A stretch of DNA of 64,000 nt. It comes from CAZUAQ01 sp964618455. GTDB taxonomy: Bacteria > Planctomycetota > Phycisphaerae > UBA1845 > PWPN01. Below, in pieces: positions 33,420 to 41,177 of this stretch; the first letter of the stretch is position 1; the number at the start of each line of letters is the position of its first letter. Both the position numbers and the translations under genes were made by a program. Under the pieces are notes generated by a model. It searched no databases and had not been told where the DNA came from. It saw only the letters and a list, made by a program, of their open reading frames with translations. Location of the stretch: contig CAZUAQ010000014.1 in NCBI GenBank assembly GCA_964618455.1, positions 1 to 64,000 of the forward strand. The letters run 5' to 3'.

Positions 33420-34594
33420 AGGTGGCCCTGATCATTGAACGCATTGAGGTCTGGCGTGGCGGCGCGGAGACCTCGACCATGCTTTTCGCCGGGCATCTGG
33501 CGGATCTTGGCTGCGAGGTGACCATCATTACCGCCTCCAGCGCGCAATCGACCCCGAGCCTGGAGGTCGTTCCCATCCACACAGGGGGGTGGAACCGCGT
33601 GCAGAAGACCCGCCGTTTCGTGGAGCGCGCCGGGCAGTATGCCAGAGAGCGGGGCTTCGACGTCGTCCACAGCATCTCGCCTTGCCCATCGGCCGACGTG
33701 TACCAGCCACGGGGTGGAACGGTGCCGGAAATGCTCGAACGCAATCGCGCGTTGCGAAGTCGCAGCGTGCAGCGCGGCCTCAAGTGGCTGACGCAGCGGG
33801 CGAACCGGAAGTACGCCCTGCTTCACGACCTGGAACGACGCACGCTGCACCATGATCCTCCACCCTGGGTAATCGCCATCTCGGAATACGTCGCGCGACA
33901 ACTGACCCGGCATTACGCCTTCGACGACGATCGCGTGGCCCGCATCTTCAACGGCGTCGATCCGGATCTCACCCCCGATCCGGAGCGGCTCCGCGCGCGG
34001 CAGGAGATTCGAAGGCAGTTCGACGTCGGTACGGACGACGTGATGGCGTTGTGCGTCGCTCATAATTTCAAGCTCAAGGGGGTGCCCCGCCTGGTGGATG
34101 CCATCGCGCGGGTCCGCGCGCAGGCAGGTGAGGACGCTCCTCGCGTCGTCGCGATGATCGTCGGCCGGGACGATCCGACCGGCCTGGCTCCGCAGGTCAG
34201 TCGCCACGATCTCGAATCGGACATCATCTTCACCGGTCCGACGCAGCGCATCCGCGCCTTCTTTCATGCGGCGGATGTCCTGGTTCATCCGACCTACTAC
34301 GATCCGTGCAGCCGTGTCGTGCTGGAGGCGCTGGCCTCGGGTCTGCCGGTCATCACGACAAGGTTCAACGGCGCGGCGGAGCGCATCACCGAAGGGCGGG
34401 AGGGCTACGTCATCGATACCCCTGACGACGTGGAGACACTGGCTTCGTGCATAATGAAGTTGACGGATGCATCACATCGCAAGGACTGCGCCCGCCACGC
34501 CGTCCAGGCGGTAGAAGGAATCAGCATGCGTGACCATGCGGCGAATGTCATGACCTTGTACGAGCGGATTCGATCGGAGCGGGCATCGCGTTGA
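33416..34594 (+). CDS. GT4-family glycosyltransferase, WaaG-like
   Basis: The 392-residue protein has the two-Rossmann GT-B layout: an N-terminal KVALIIERIEVWRGGAETS and a C-terminal nucleotide-sugar binding region, VLVHPTYYDPCSRVVLEALASG, near 285-306. In family terms the E-x7-E signature is present there. Adjacent to the kinase, with a four-base overlap, it most resembles the LPS core glucosyltransferase WaaG, which transfers a hexose to heptose. The acceptor is inferred from context only. PlsY follows after 24 bases. Confidence 0.9.
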   Translation: MKVALIIERIEVWRGGAETSTMLFAGHLADLGCEVTIITASSAQSTPSLEVVPIHTGGWNRVQKTRRFVERAGQYARERGFDVVHSISPCPSADVYQPRGGTVPEMLERNRALRSRSVQRGLKWLTQRANRKYALLHDLERRTLHHDPPPWVIAISEYVARQLTRHYAFDDDRVARIFNGVDPDLTPDPERLRARQEIRRQFDVGTDDVMALCVAHNFKLKGVPRLVDAIARVRAQAGEDAPRVVAMIVGRDDPTGLAPQVSRHDLESDIIFTGPTQRIRAFFHAADVLVHPTYYDPCSRVVLEALASGLPVITTRFNGAAERITEGREGYVIDTPDDVETLASCIMKLTDASHRKDCARHAVQAVEGISMRDHAANVMTLYERIRSERASR

Positions 34595-34618
34595 AGCGCA
34601 TCGCGTGAGGAAGAAGAT

Positions 34619-35314
34619 ATGACGGCTCAAGCCTGCTTACTCGTCGTCGGAATGGTGGCGATGGCCTATCTGTGTGGTGCCCTGCCGTTCGGACTGCTGA
34701 TCGGATTCGCCCGGGGCGTGGACATTCGCAAGCACGGCAGCGGCAACATCGGCGCCACCAATGCGGGCCGGGTTCTCGGACGGGGCTACGGCATACTGGC
34801 TTTCGCGTTGGACCTGCTCAAGGGGACGCTCCCGACGTTGCTTGCCGGTCACTGGTTGCACCGGCTGGCAAGCGCCGGTCAGATCGACAACGTGTGGATG
34901 TTTGCCGCCTGGCTGCTGGTGGCGATCACGTGCGTTCTGGGGCATGTCCTCCCGGTGTACTTGAAATTCAAAGGCGGCAAAGGGGTGGCGACCTCGCTCG
35001 GCGTGCTGCTGGGAATATACCCGTATTGCACCCTGGCGGCCTTGATGGCTTTCGCCCTGTGGAGTGTGCTCACGGTGGTAACCCGTTACGTCTCGCTGGC
35101 GTCGATTCTGGCGGCGATCGGCTACCCGATCTTCTTTGTCGTGCTGGCCTCCTGGTATCGTGCCTCCTGGGGGGAAATCGGCGAGTTGTGGCCACTCTAC
35201 CTGTTCAACATTGTGATCGCGGGGTTGGTGGTGTATCGTCACAGAAGTAACATCCAGCGATTACTGCGCGGCGAGGAACCCAGGATCGGGGTCTCAGGCG
35301 GCTCTTCCGCCTGA
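34619..35314 (+). CDS. plsY: Glycerol-3-phosphate acyltransferase PlsY
   Basis: PlsY acylates glycerol 3-phosphate from acyl-phosphate, the first step of phospholipid synthesis. The 231-residue product has the three conserved cytoplasmic loops: HGSGNIGATNAGRVLG near 39, KFKGGKGVATSLG near 117, and YRHRSNIQRL near 203. It has five to six transmembrane segments. An AGGA-rich ribosome-binding stretch precedes the ATG. Its position between LPS core genes and a SurA-like chaperone fits an envelope-building set. Confidence 0.96.
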   Translation: MTAQACLLVVGMVAMAYLCGALPFGLLIGFARGVDIRKHGSGNIGATNAGRVLGRGYGILAFALDLLKGTLPTLLAGHWLHRLASAGQIDNVWMFAAWLLVAITCVLGHVLPVYLKFKGGKGVATSLGVLLGIYPYCTLAALMAFALWSVLTVVTRYVSLASILAAIGYPIFFVVLASWYRASWGEIGELWPLYLFNIVIAGLVVYRHRSNIQRLLRGEEPRIGVSGGSSA

Positions 35315-35429
35315 CCGATACAATGAATGCGTTGCCGAGGCGATCGGCGACCTTCGGTGCAAGCCGCGTCATCGCATTCGATGAGGCCTTGTGCCGCCAA
35401 TGGGAAGTTGCAAGCGGAGACTTGAAACA

Positions 35430-36659
35430 ATGATGCAGAATGGGACGACTTGGATCGGCGCGGCCGTTCTGGCCACGCTCTGGACGGGATATGGGACGCT
35501 CCACGCCGAGGAAGTACCGATCGCCGAGCCATCGCCTGCCGAGGCACCGGAAGCCGTCACGCTGGAAGAACGGGCGCCGGAAGCGGGCGCGGAGACGTCC
35601 GAGCGCGATACCGGCGAGTCTGCCCCGCAGATGCATGCGCTGCCCACGACGCGGCCCGCTGCGGACACGCCCATCATCCGCATCGGGGATGCCGCCGTCA
35701 TCACGCAGGGCGATTTCGATGTCGAACTCCAGACGGCCGAGAATCCCGGACCGATGGCCGTGGCGCTGGCGAGGCGGTTGCTCGTGGGCCGAAAGATGAT
35801 CGAGATCTATCTCAACGAGCATCCCGATTTCATCAAGGACAGCGAAGTCGACGAGGCCGTCAAGGAGTACATGAAGCTCGCGAAGATCAAAACGGAGGAG
35901 GAGTTCATCAAGGCCCTCGCTGAAAAGGGGTACTCGCTGGAGTACTTTCGCAATCGCAAGCGTGAGGAACTCGCCAACAAGAAGTTCAACATCATCGGGA
36001 CACGATGGTCGGAAGAGGAATCCCGGCTGAAGGAGCTCTGGAAAGAGGACCCGACGGGCTGGAACGGCACACGCGTCGCTGCAAGACACATCCTGATTGC
36101 CGCGTCGGAACTCGGCACGAAGAAGAGGCGGGAGGAAGCGCGCAAGGAGGCCGAGCAGATTCGTGAGGATCTCAAGAGCGGAAAACTCTCGTGGGAGGAA
36201 GCCGTCGAGAAAAGCGATTGCCGCACCCGGGGGAGGAACGGCAAGCTGGGCAGCTTCCGTCGCCACCTCGATCTCGAGTTCGGTGATGAAGTGGCCAAGT
36301 TTGCCTTCGAGCAGAAAGTCGGCGCCCTCAGTCCGGTCGTGGAGTCGCCGATGGGTTATCACATCCTGCAGGTCACGGGGCGGCATGAGGGCCAGGGCAG
36401 CTTCGAGGATGCCAAGCGCTTCATGCGAATCTGGCTTCGTCTTCAACCGAAAGCGGAGGCCCTTCAGGAATTGCGTGCGAAGCACGACATCGTGACCCTG
36501 CGCGCCCCGGCGTTGCCGGAGCCCAGGCAGGAACCGGTCGAAGTCAACAAGGTTGAGGACAAGGCCGAAGGTTCGGCCACGTCCCCGACCCGTCCCCGCA
36601 CTCGCGGCCAGACACGCGCACCCTCGCGGTCGGCCCAGCCGGCGGCGACCACGCCATGA
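35430..36659 (+). CDS. Periplasmic SurA/PpiC-type peptidyl-prolyl isomerase
   Basis: The 409-residue product has a signal sequence (TWIGAAVLATLWTGYGTLHA), an acidic Pro/Ala-rich linker, and a SurA-like helical chaperone region with FIKDSEVDEAVKEY near 130. One parvulin domain follows at about 215-320 (VAARHILIAASELG, CRTRGRNGKLGSF, VESPMGYHILQV). Such proteins fold outer-membrane proteins in the periplasm. The tail is rich in Pro, Arg and Thr. I start at the ATG at 35430 (two ATGs in a row after GCGGAG), since the upstream 13 residues look non-coding. Confidence 0.9.
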   Translation: MMQNGTTWIGAAVLATLWTGYGTLHAEEVPIAEPSPAEAPEAVTLEERAPEAGAETSERDTGESAPQMHALPTTRPAADTPIIRIGDAAVITQGDFDVELQTAENPGPMAVALARRLLVGRKMIEIYLNEHPDFIKDSEVDEAVKEYMKLAKIKTEEEFIKALAEKGYSLEYFRNRKREELANKKFNIIGTRWSEEESRLKELWKEDPTGWNGTRVAARHILIAASELGTKKRREEARKEAEQIREDLKSGKLSWEEAVEKSDCRTRGRNGKLGSFRRHLDLEFGDEVAKFAFEQKVGALSPVVESPMGYHILQVTGRHEGQGSFEDAKRFMRIWLRLQPKAEALQELRAKHDIVTLRAPALPEPRQEPVEVNKVEDKAEGSATSPTRPRTRGQTRAPSRSAQPAATTP

Positions 36660-36719
36660 CCTGAGCATCATCGAAGGAGCCGGATTCTGTCGGATGTCCG
36701 AGAACAGCAGCGGAATGCC

Positions 36720-37340
36720 ATGGTGCAACGCCAGATCCGCGGCCGGGGCGTCAAGAATCCCCGCGTTCTCGACGCGATGAGCCGTGTACCGCGCGAGCTG
36801 TTCCTGCCGGTTCATCTGCGTGAGCATGCCTATGAGGATCGCGCCATGACCATCGGTTGCGATCAGACCATCTCTCAACCGTTCATGGTCGCCTCGATGA
36901 CGGAGCATCTGGACGTCGCGGCCGAGCACCGCGTTCTCGAAGTCGGTACGGGTTCGGGCTACCAGTGCGCGATCCTCGCGATGCTGGCGCAAGAGGTCTA
37001 CACGGTGGAGCGTATTACCGAACTCCGCGATCAAGCCACCGTGCGATTGTCCCAGCTTGGCTTCGACAACGTCGCGTACCATGTCGGCGACGGCACGTTG
37101 GGCTGGCCGGAGCACGCCCCGTACGATCGTATTCTCGTAACGGCGGGGGCCCCGGTCATTCCGCAAGCGCTGATCGATCAACTGATCGACGGAGGGCGGC
37201 TGGTCATCCCCGTCGGCCAACTCGAGCAACAGACGCTGACTGTTCTCGAGAAGCGCGACGGTCGCGTCGTGGAGATGCCCGCCTTTCAATGCCGGTTCGT
37301 GAAGCTCATCGGCGACCAGGGATGGTCGGATCGGTCATGA
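36720..37340 (+). CDS. pcm: Protein-L-isoaspartate O-methyltransferase
   Basis: Pcm repairs isoaspartyl damage in proteins using S-adenosylmethionine. The 206-residue product has the AdoMet site VLEVGTGSGYQCA near 72, the conserved DQTISQPFMVA near 48, and the substrate-site phrase VGDGTLGWPEHAPYDRI. The usual N-terminus of the family reaches about ten residues further upstream, and the frame stays open to a stretch reading VREQQRNAM. An AAGGAG at 36674-36679 would suit an ATT or CTG start at 36684-36687, so the annotated ATG may not be the true one. The stop overlaps the opposite-strand DegT gene by six bases. Confidence 0.93.
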   Translation: MVQRQIRGRGVKNPRVLDAMSRVPRELFLPVHLREHAYEDRAMTIGCDQTISQPFMVASMTEHLDVAAEHRVLEVGTGSGYQCAILAMLAQEVYTVERITELRDQATVRLSQLGFDNVAYHVGDGTLGWPEHAPYDRILVTAGAPVIPQALIDQLIDGGRLVIPVGQLEQQTLTVLEKRDGRVVEMPAFQCRFVKLIGDQGWSDRS

Positions 37341-38438
37341 GGCGTCGAAGGCGCGAATGGCTTCGATGACGGTATCCTGTTCCCGGGTGGTCATGCCGGG
37401 AAAGACCGGAAGCGAGAGCACTTCGCGCGATGCCTTTTCGGCTTCGGGAAAGTCACCCTCGCGATGGCCCAGGTAGGCGAAGCACGGTTGGTGCGGCAGA
37501 GGAATCGGATAGAAGACACTCGCGCCGATCTGGGAACCGTTCAAGTGCTCTCGAAGCGCGTCCCGCCGCGGGCTGCGGATCGTGTACTGATGGTAGACGT
37601 GATGGCACTCGGGCCGGACCGGCGGAACGGTCACGTGGCACTCGGAGAGGGCGCCGTCGTAGCGGCAGGCCAGCTCGCGACGCATACGCGTCCAGGACTC
37701 CAGGTGCGGCAGTTTCACACGCAATGCCGCCCCCTGCATGCCGTCGAGGCGGAAGTTACCGCCGATGCGATGGTGCTCGTATTGCCGCCCCTGGCCGTGA
37801 TTGCGCAGGCATCGCAACGTGGCGGCCAGTTCGTCGTCTTCGGTCACGATCATGCCCGCCTCCCCCAGGGCCGAGAGATTCTTCGTCGGGTAGAACGAGA
37901 GCGTGGCGGCGCGGCCGAAGCTGCACGAGGGACGGTCGCGGTACTTCGCACCGATCACCTGGGCGGCGTCCTCGATCACGGGAAGGTCGTGATTTTCGGC
38001 GAACGCCATGATGCGATCCATGTCGGCGCACTGACCGAAGAGATGGACCGGGATGATGGCGCGTGTTCGTTCGGTACGCGCCTGTTCGAGGAGGTCGGGG
38101 TGGAGGTTGAAGGTCTCCGGTTCAATGTCGACGAAGACGGGCGTTGCGCCGACCCGGGCAACGACGCCGGCAGTGGCGAAGAAGGTAAAGGCAGGAACGA
38201 TCACCTCATCGCCGGGGCCGATGTCGAGGGCCATCAGCGTCATGAGCAGAGCGTCGGTTCCGCTGCAGACGCCAATGCCATGTTTCACACCGCACAGCGC
38301 CGCCACTTCCGTTTCCAGTGCTTCGACTTCCGGACCGAGGATGAATCCATTCGTCGTCAGCACCTTGTCAATCGCGTCGCGCAACTGGGGGAGCAGCGGT
38401 TCGTGCTGACGGCTGAGATCGATCATCGGGATTTTCAT
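37335..38438 (-). CDS. DegT/DnrJ/EryC1-family PLP sugar aminotransferase
   Basis: The 367-residue product has the PLP-binding lysine Lys186 in SFYPTKNLSALGEAG. It also has the family phrases IPMIDLSRQHEPL at the start, VCSGTDALLMTLMALDIGPGDEVIVP near 60, and VIEDAAQVIGAKY near 160. These enzymes aminate keto-sugar nucleotides for LPS or glycan synthesis. The ATG at 38438 is chosen because the conserved domain begins there; no strong ribosome-binding site is visible. About 200 bases upstream lies a structured RNA with a terminator on the same strand, which could be its leader. Confidence 0.93.
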   Translation of the reverse strand: MKIPMIDLSRQHEPLLPQLRDAIDKVLTTNGFILGPEVEALETEVAALCGVKHGIGVCSGTDALLMTLMALDIGPGDEVIVPAFTFFATAGVVARVGATPVFVDIEPETFNLHPDLLEQARTERTRAIIPVHLFGQCADMDRIMAFAENHDLPVIEDAAQVIGAKYRDRPSCSFGRAATLSFYPTKNLSALGEAGMIVTEDDELAATLRCLRNHGQGRQYEHHRIGGNFRLDGMQGAALRVKLPHLESWTRMRRELACRYDGALSECHVTVPPVRPECHHVYHQYTIRSPRRDALREHLNGSQIGASVFYPIPLPHQPCFAYLGHREGDFPEAEKASREVLSLPVFPGMTTREQDTVIEAIRAFDAS

Positions 38439-38643
38439 GCGCGACAGTATCGTGGTAACAGGGATGCGACTCAACTCCGATAACGCGCAGAATGTGTTCG
38501 TATTGATGCGCGCGAAACGATGCATTCACGCGGCGGGAGTGGCTCGGACGATTCTCGGCACGTTCGTCAAAGTGGGCCGTTCACGGCGCGGCAAATGGAA
38601 CCGGGAACGATGTGAATACTTCACGCACATGCGAATCAGGTAT

Positions 38644-38680
38644 AAAAAAACTTCCGGGCGAAACGTATTTCACCCGGAAG
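38644..38680 (-). terminator. Intrinsic terminator of the candidate ncRNA
   Basis: On the minus strand CTTCCGGG pairs with CCCGGAAG across a 14-base loop, followed by seven T (38644-38650 are A on the plus strand). It is the clearest minus-strand terminator in the window. Confidence 0.85.
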
Positions 38681-38788
38681 TGCGCCACGGCTAAGACAGC
38701 CGAAATTTGGGAGTACGTTCAACTGCCGATCGCATCCGAAACGGCAGGTTCTGGGCTCATGGCAGCGAAGGCATTCAGCCTCACTGAT
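38644..38788 (-). ncRNA. Candidate structured non-coding RNA or leader, unclassified
   Basis: On the minus strand a near-perfect promoter (38795-38823) and a strong intrinsic terminator (38644-38680) delimit about 145 bases with no good reading frame. From the predicted +1 near 38788 the transcript can form four hairpins. These are CAGTGAGGC with GCCTTCGCTG, CTGCCG with CGGCAG, CGGCT with AGCCG, and the CTTCCGGG/CCCGGAAG terminator. I do not recognise the family; it does not show the SRP, tmRNA or RNase P signatures. It may be an independent small RNA or an attenuated leader of the DegT gene 200 bases downstream. Confidence 0.6.
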
Positions 38789-38794
38789 GGAACG

Positions 38795-38823
38795 ACTATA
38801 ACCCAGCCGGGTGGGAGGGTCAA
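38795..38823 (-). promoter_or_regulatory. Sigma-70-like promoter of the candidate ncRNA
   Basis: On the minus strand TTGACC (38818-38823) and TATAGT (38795-38800) are exactly 17 bases apart, and the first purine at a suitable distance is A at 38788. Confidence 0.75.
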
Positions 38824-39097
38824 TGAAAGCATCGGCGAATTCGCGGGCCGGCATGAAAAACATAAGTCATTCCTGATAAGCGACTTATGGTTTTGGTCGG
38901 ATATTCGTCAGGGTGTTCGAATCACAAGTCATGGCGGCTTCAAGACTTGTCGTCCGGCGGGAAAATCAGAAAAAATGCGGCAACGGAGAGGGGGATATTA
39001 CCCGAGTTTGGGTACACCGAGTTAAGGCGTCGACAAGGCCGATTCGCGCGCGATTCGGCTTGATCGGTGCTTTATAGGACGGTAAAGAGACTCCATC
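38824..39097. other. Spacer upstream of the Nudix gene
   Basis: No supported gene lies in these 274 bases; one open plus-strand frame (38612-39025) crosses the ncRNA and has no ribosome-binding site. An inverted pair ATAAGTC (38861-38867)/GACTTAT (38882-38888) is visible. The segment is clearly more AT-rich than the coding regions. Confidence 0.5.
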
Positions 39098-39493
39098 ATG
39101 AATAACAATATTAACGTATCACTTTGCCTGGTCGAGAGTCGGGGATCGTGGCTGATCGGCCGCCGCGCGCCGGGTCGTGACTTCGCCGGGTGCTGGGAAT
39201 TTCCGGGGGGCAAGGCGCTCCCCGGGGAAACGCCGGAAGCGGCCGCTGCGCGCGAAGCTTTCGAGGAGCTGGGTGTCCGCGTTCAGCCGGTCCGGATGCT
39301 GGGCTCGATCGAGACCGCCCACGGGCCCATGCTGAATCTGGTGCTGTGCCGATGGATCGGTGGGGAACCGAACCTCCGCGACGAAGCGGTCGATGATTTC
39401 CGCTGGGTGCCGTCCGAGGCCCTGGACCGGCTCGACATGCCTCCGGCGAATCGGGAGGTTCTGGCGATCCTGAGGGAGCAGGGCCTGATTTGA
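39098..39493 (+). CDS. MutT-like Nudix hydrolase
   Basis: The 131-residue product has a complete Nudix box: G-x5-E-x7-RE-x2-EE-x-G-V, in the segment beginning GKALPGETPEAAAAREAFEE. WEFPGGK precedes it, as in MutT-type 8-oxo-dGTP pyrophosphatases. The size fits MutT. The true substrate cannot be read from the sequence. The gene stands alone, 23 bases from the end of the convergent porin gene. No strong Shine-Dalgarno is visible before the ATG. Confidence 0.92.
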   Translation: MNNNINVSLCLVESRGSWLIGRRAPGRDFAGCWEFPGGKALPGETPEAAAAREAFEELGVRVQPVRMLGSIETAHGPMLNLVLCRWIGGEPNLRDEAVDDFRWVPSEALDRLDMPPANREVLAILREQGLI

Positions 39494-39516
39494 TTCGCCG
39501 GGTTCGCGGGGCGCGA

Positions 39517-41085
39517 TCAGAAACGATAGTTGTACATGATGTAGAACAGATCCGGATCCTCCGACATCCCGGTGCGTTCCAGAAACTCCCCGGTCCAGAG
39601 ATGCGAGTACCCCACCGTGAACGTGGCATGGCGATCGAGTTTCCAGTCGAGCCGGATGTCCAACTCGTTGCCGACGTCTTCATCGACCACGGGACGTCCG
39701 GGGCGACGGCGTACCGGCGCGCCGCCGGCGTTGTAGAGCGCGTCGCGCGGCTCATCAAGCCAGAACCGGTGCCAGTAGATCTTCGCGAGTAACGCCTCGT
39801 AGGGTTGGAGCGTGAGATTCACGTTCGTGGCCATGATGTTCTGCCGACCGACCTGATCCAGCCAGCCGAGATAGGCGTGACCCAGCGGGAAGAGCTGGTT
39901 GAACGTGTCGTGCGACTGGTCAAAGGGATTGTTATCACCGGTCGCCCAATCGAATCCGGCGCCCACGCGCGGCGACCAGGGCCAGTCCTTAAACGTGTAG
40001 CCCGATTCGATCGCCCACGCCCAGGCATGGATGGTGTCGCCCGCCATGGAGCCCCACTGCCCGCTCAGCTCGGTATCGTAATCCCAGACGTGCGCACCGA
40101 CGGGGGTTGAGCCGAAGAAGCGCGAGCCGAGGGTGTACACTGAGAGGTCACCTGTGTCGTTGGCGTAGAGATTCGCATTGCGCACGTCACCGTCGTTACG
40201 CAGGGCCAGGAAGTACGCATCGATGCCGTGCCGATCGATCCCTTTGTAGGTCGTATAGAGGCCGTAGAAATCCTGATCCCAATCGACGTTGTCGACGTCG
40301 CGCTCACGCTTCTCCACCGGTTTGACGTACCATACATCGATGTTCCAGTCCTCGCCCTCCCAGAAGAGCTTGGCTCCGTCCCAGGAGCGTTGCACGTTGG
40401 CCCATCCCAGGGGAGAAATCAGACGTTGCTTGCCGTAGAGCATCTCCTGGCGTCCGACACGAAAGGTGAGCGGGACGTTCTCTCCCAGCACGCGCAGATC
40501 GATGAACATTTGCTGAATGTCGTTGCGATCCGACTGAAGCGGAATGGGTGTTCCGTCCACGTCTTCGGCAAATGCACTGGCGCCCTGGAAGAAGAAGCGG
40601 GCTGCATTGCGGTACTTCACATCGGTGTAGAGGTGGTACCGGTGCAGGAAGAAAGAATCCTGGTGCGGATCCTCCGCCCCGTAGCGTTTGTAGGTCACGC
40701 CTTCCCATCGACCACGGAGATCACCGCCAATCGACAGCGTCAGGTCATCGGTCAGGTGAATCCATTTGAGTGGGTCGAAGAAGTCCTTCTCGTAGGAACC
40801 TTCGGGTCCGTCGAGGTAGCTGAAGTCATCGTTGTAGCGCAATGCATTGTACTTCGGTCCCTTGAGGGGGGTCTCCGAGGGGGAAGGAGCGGCATCGGAC
40901 TGTCCGCGCTCGGAGGATTCCTCGGCAGCCGGAGCTTTAGCACGGGAATCGGTGGTGTCGGCTTCGGGCGTGTCCTGGCCGCGAAGCGGCTGAGGCAGGA
41001 ACAGCAGAACAAGACCGACGATAATGAGATCATGGGCCTCACGTCTGAATCCGCGCGAAATGCAACCAGGCGCCTGGGGTGTCAT
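39517..41085 (-). CDS. Alginate-export-type outer-membrane porin
   Basis: The 522-residue product has a signal peptide (IIVGLVLLFLPQPLRG), a disordered acidic linker, and the alginate_exp barrel pattern. This includes LSIGGDLRGRWEGVTYKRYG near 110, RVGRQEMLYGKQRLISPLGW near 200 and IDAYFLAL near 285, with a final FYIMYNYRF ending in Phe. Family members such as AlgE move anionic polysaccharide across the outer membrane. AAGGAG lies just upstream of the ATG. Its neighbour at 41178-43922, a GH172-like protein on the same strand, supports a role in carbohydrate traffic. Confidence 0.87.
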   Translation of the reverse strand: MTPQAPGCISRGFRREAHDLIIVGLVLLFLPQPLRGQDTPEADTTDSRAKAPAAEESSERGQSDAAPSPSETPLKGPKYNALRYNDDFSYLDGPEGSYEKDFFDPLKWIHLTDDLTLSIGGDLRGRWEGVTYKRYGAEDPHQDSFFLHRYHLYTDVKYRNAARFFFQGASAFAEDVDGTPIPLQSDRNDIQQMFIDLRVLGENVPLTFRVGRQEMLYGKQRLISPLGWANVQRSWDGAKLFWEGEDWNIDVWYVKPVEKRERDVDNVDWDQDFYGLYTTYKGIDRHGIDAYFLALRNDGDVRNANLYANDTGDLSVYTLGSRFFGSTPVGAHVWDYDTELSGQWGSMAGDTIHAWAWAIESGYTFKDWPWSPRVGAGFDWATGDNNPFDQSHDTFNQLFPLGHAYLGWLDQVGRQNIMATNVNLTLQPYEALLAKIYWHRFWLDEPRDALYNAGGAPVRRRPGRPVVDEDVGNELDIRLDWKLDRHATFTVGYSHLWTGEFLERTGMSEDPDLFYIMYNYRF

Positions 41086-41177
41086 GGGAGACTCCTTTCT
41101 CGTGACCAGATGTGAACCGGACCGAGGGCAACTTACGGGGCGCAGGTGGAGAATGCAATCCGAAAAGTCAATTCATG

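Noticed and set aside
38700..38790. Cobalamin-riboswitch-like AGCCCAGAACCTGCC on the minus strand
   Set aside because: The other conserved elements of that riboswitch (GGGAA, CCACTG-type core) are missing upstream, and the downstream gene is not a cobalamin gene.
38636..38863. 75-codon minus-strand frame across the candidate ncRNA
   Set aside because: Its start lies upstream of the predicted transcript start and its 3' end is the terminator hairpin; the residues show no protein-like pattern.
38905..38930. T-loop-like GTTCGAATC suggesting a tRNA
   Set aside because: The flanking bases do not form the five-base T stem, and no acceptor, D or anticodon arms can be folded around it.
38612..39025. 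137-codon plus-strand frame in the ncRNA spacer
   Set aside because: No ribosome-binding site, atypical residue composition, and it runs through the hairpin and promoter of the opposite-strand RNA.
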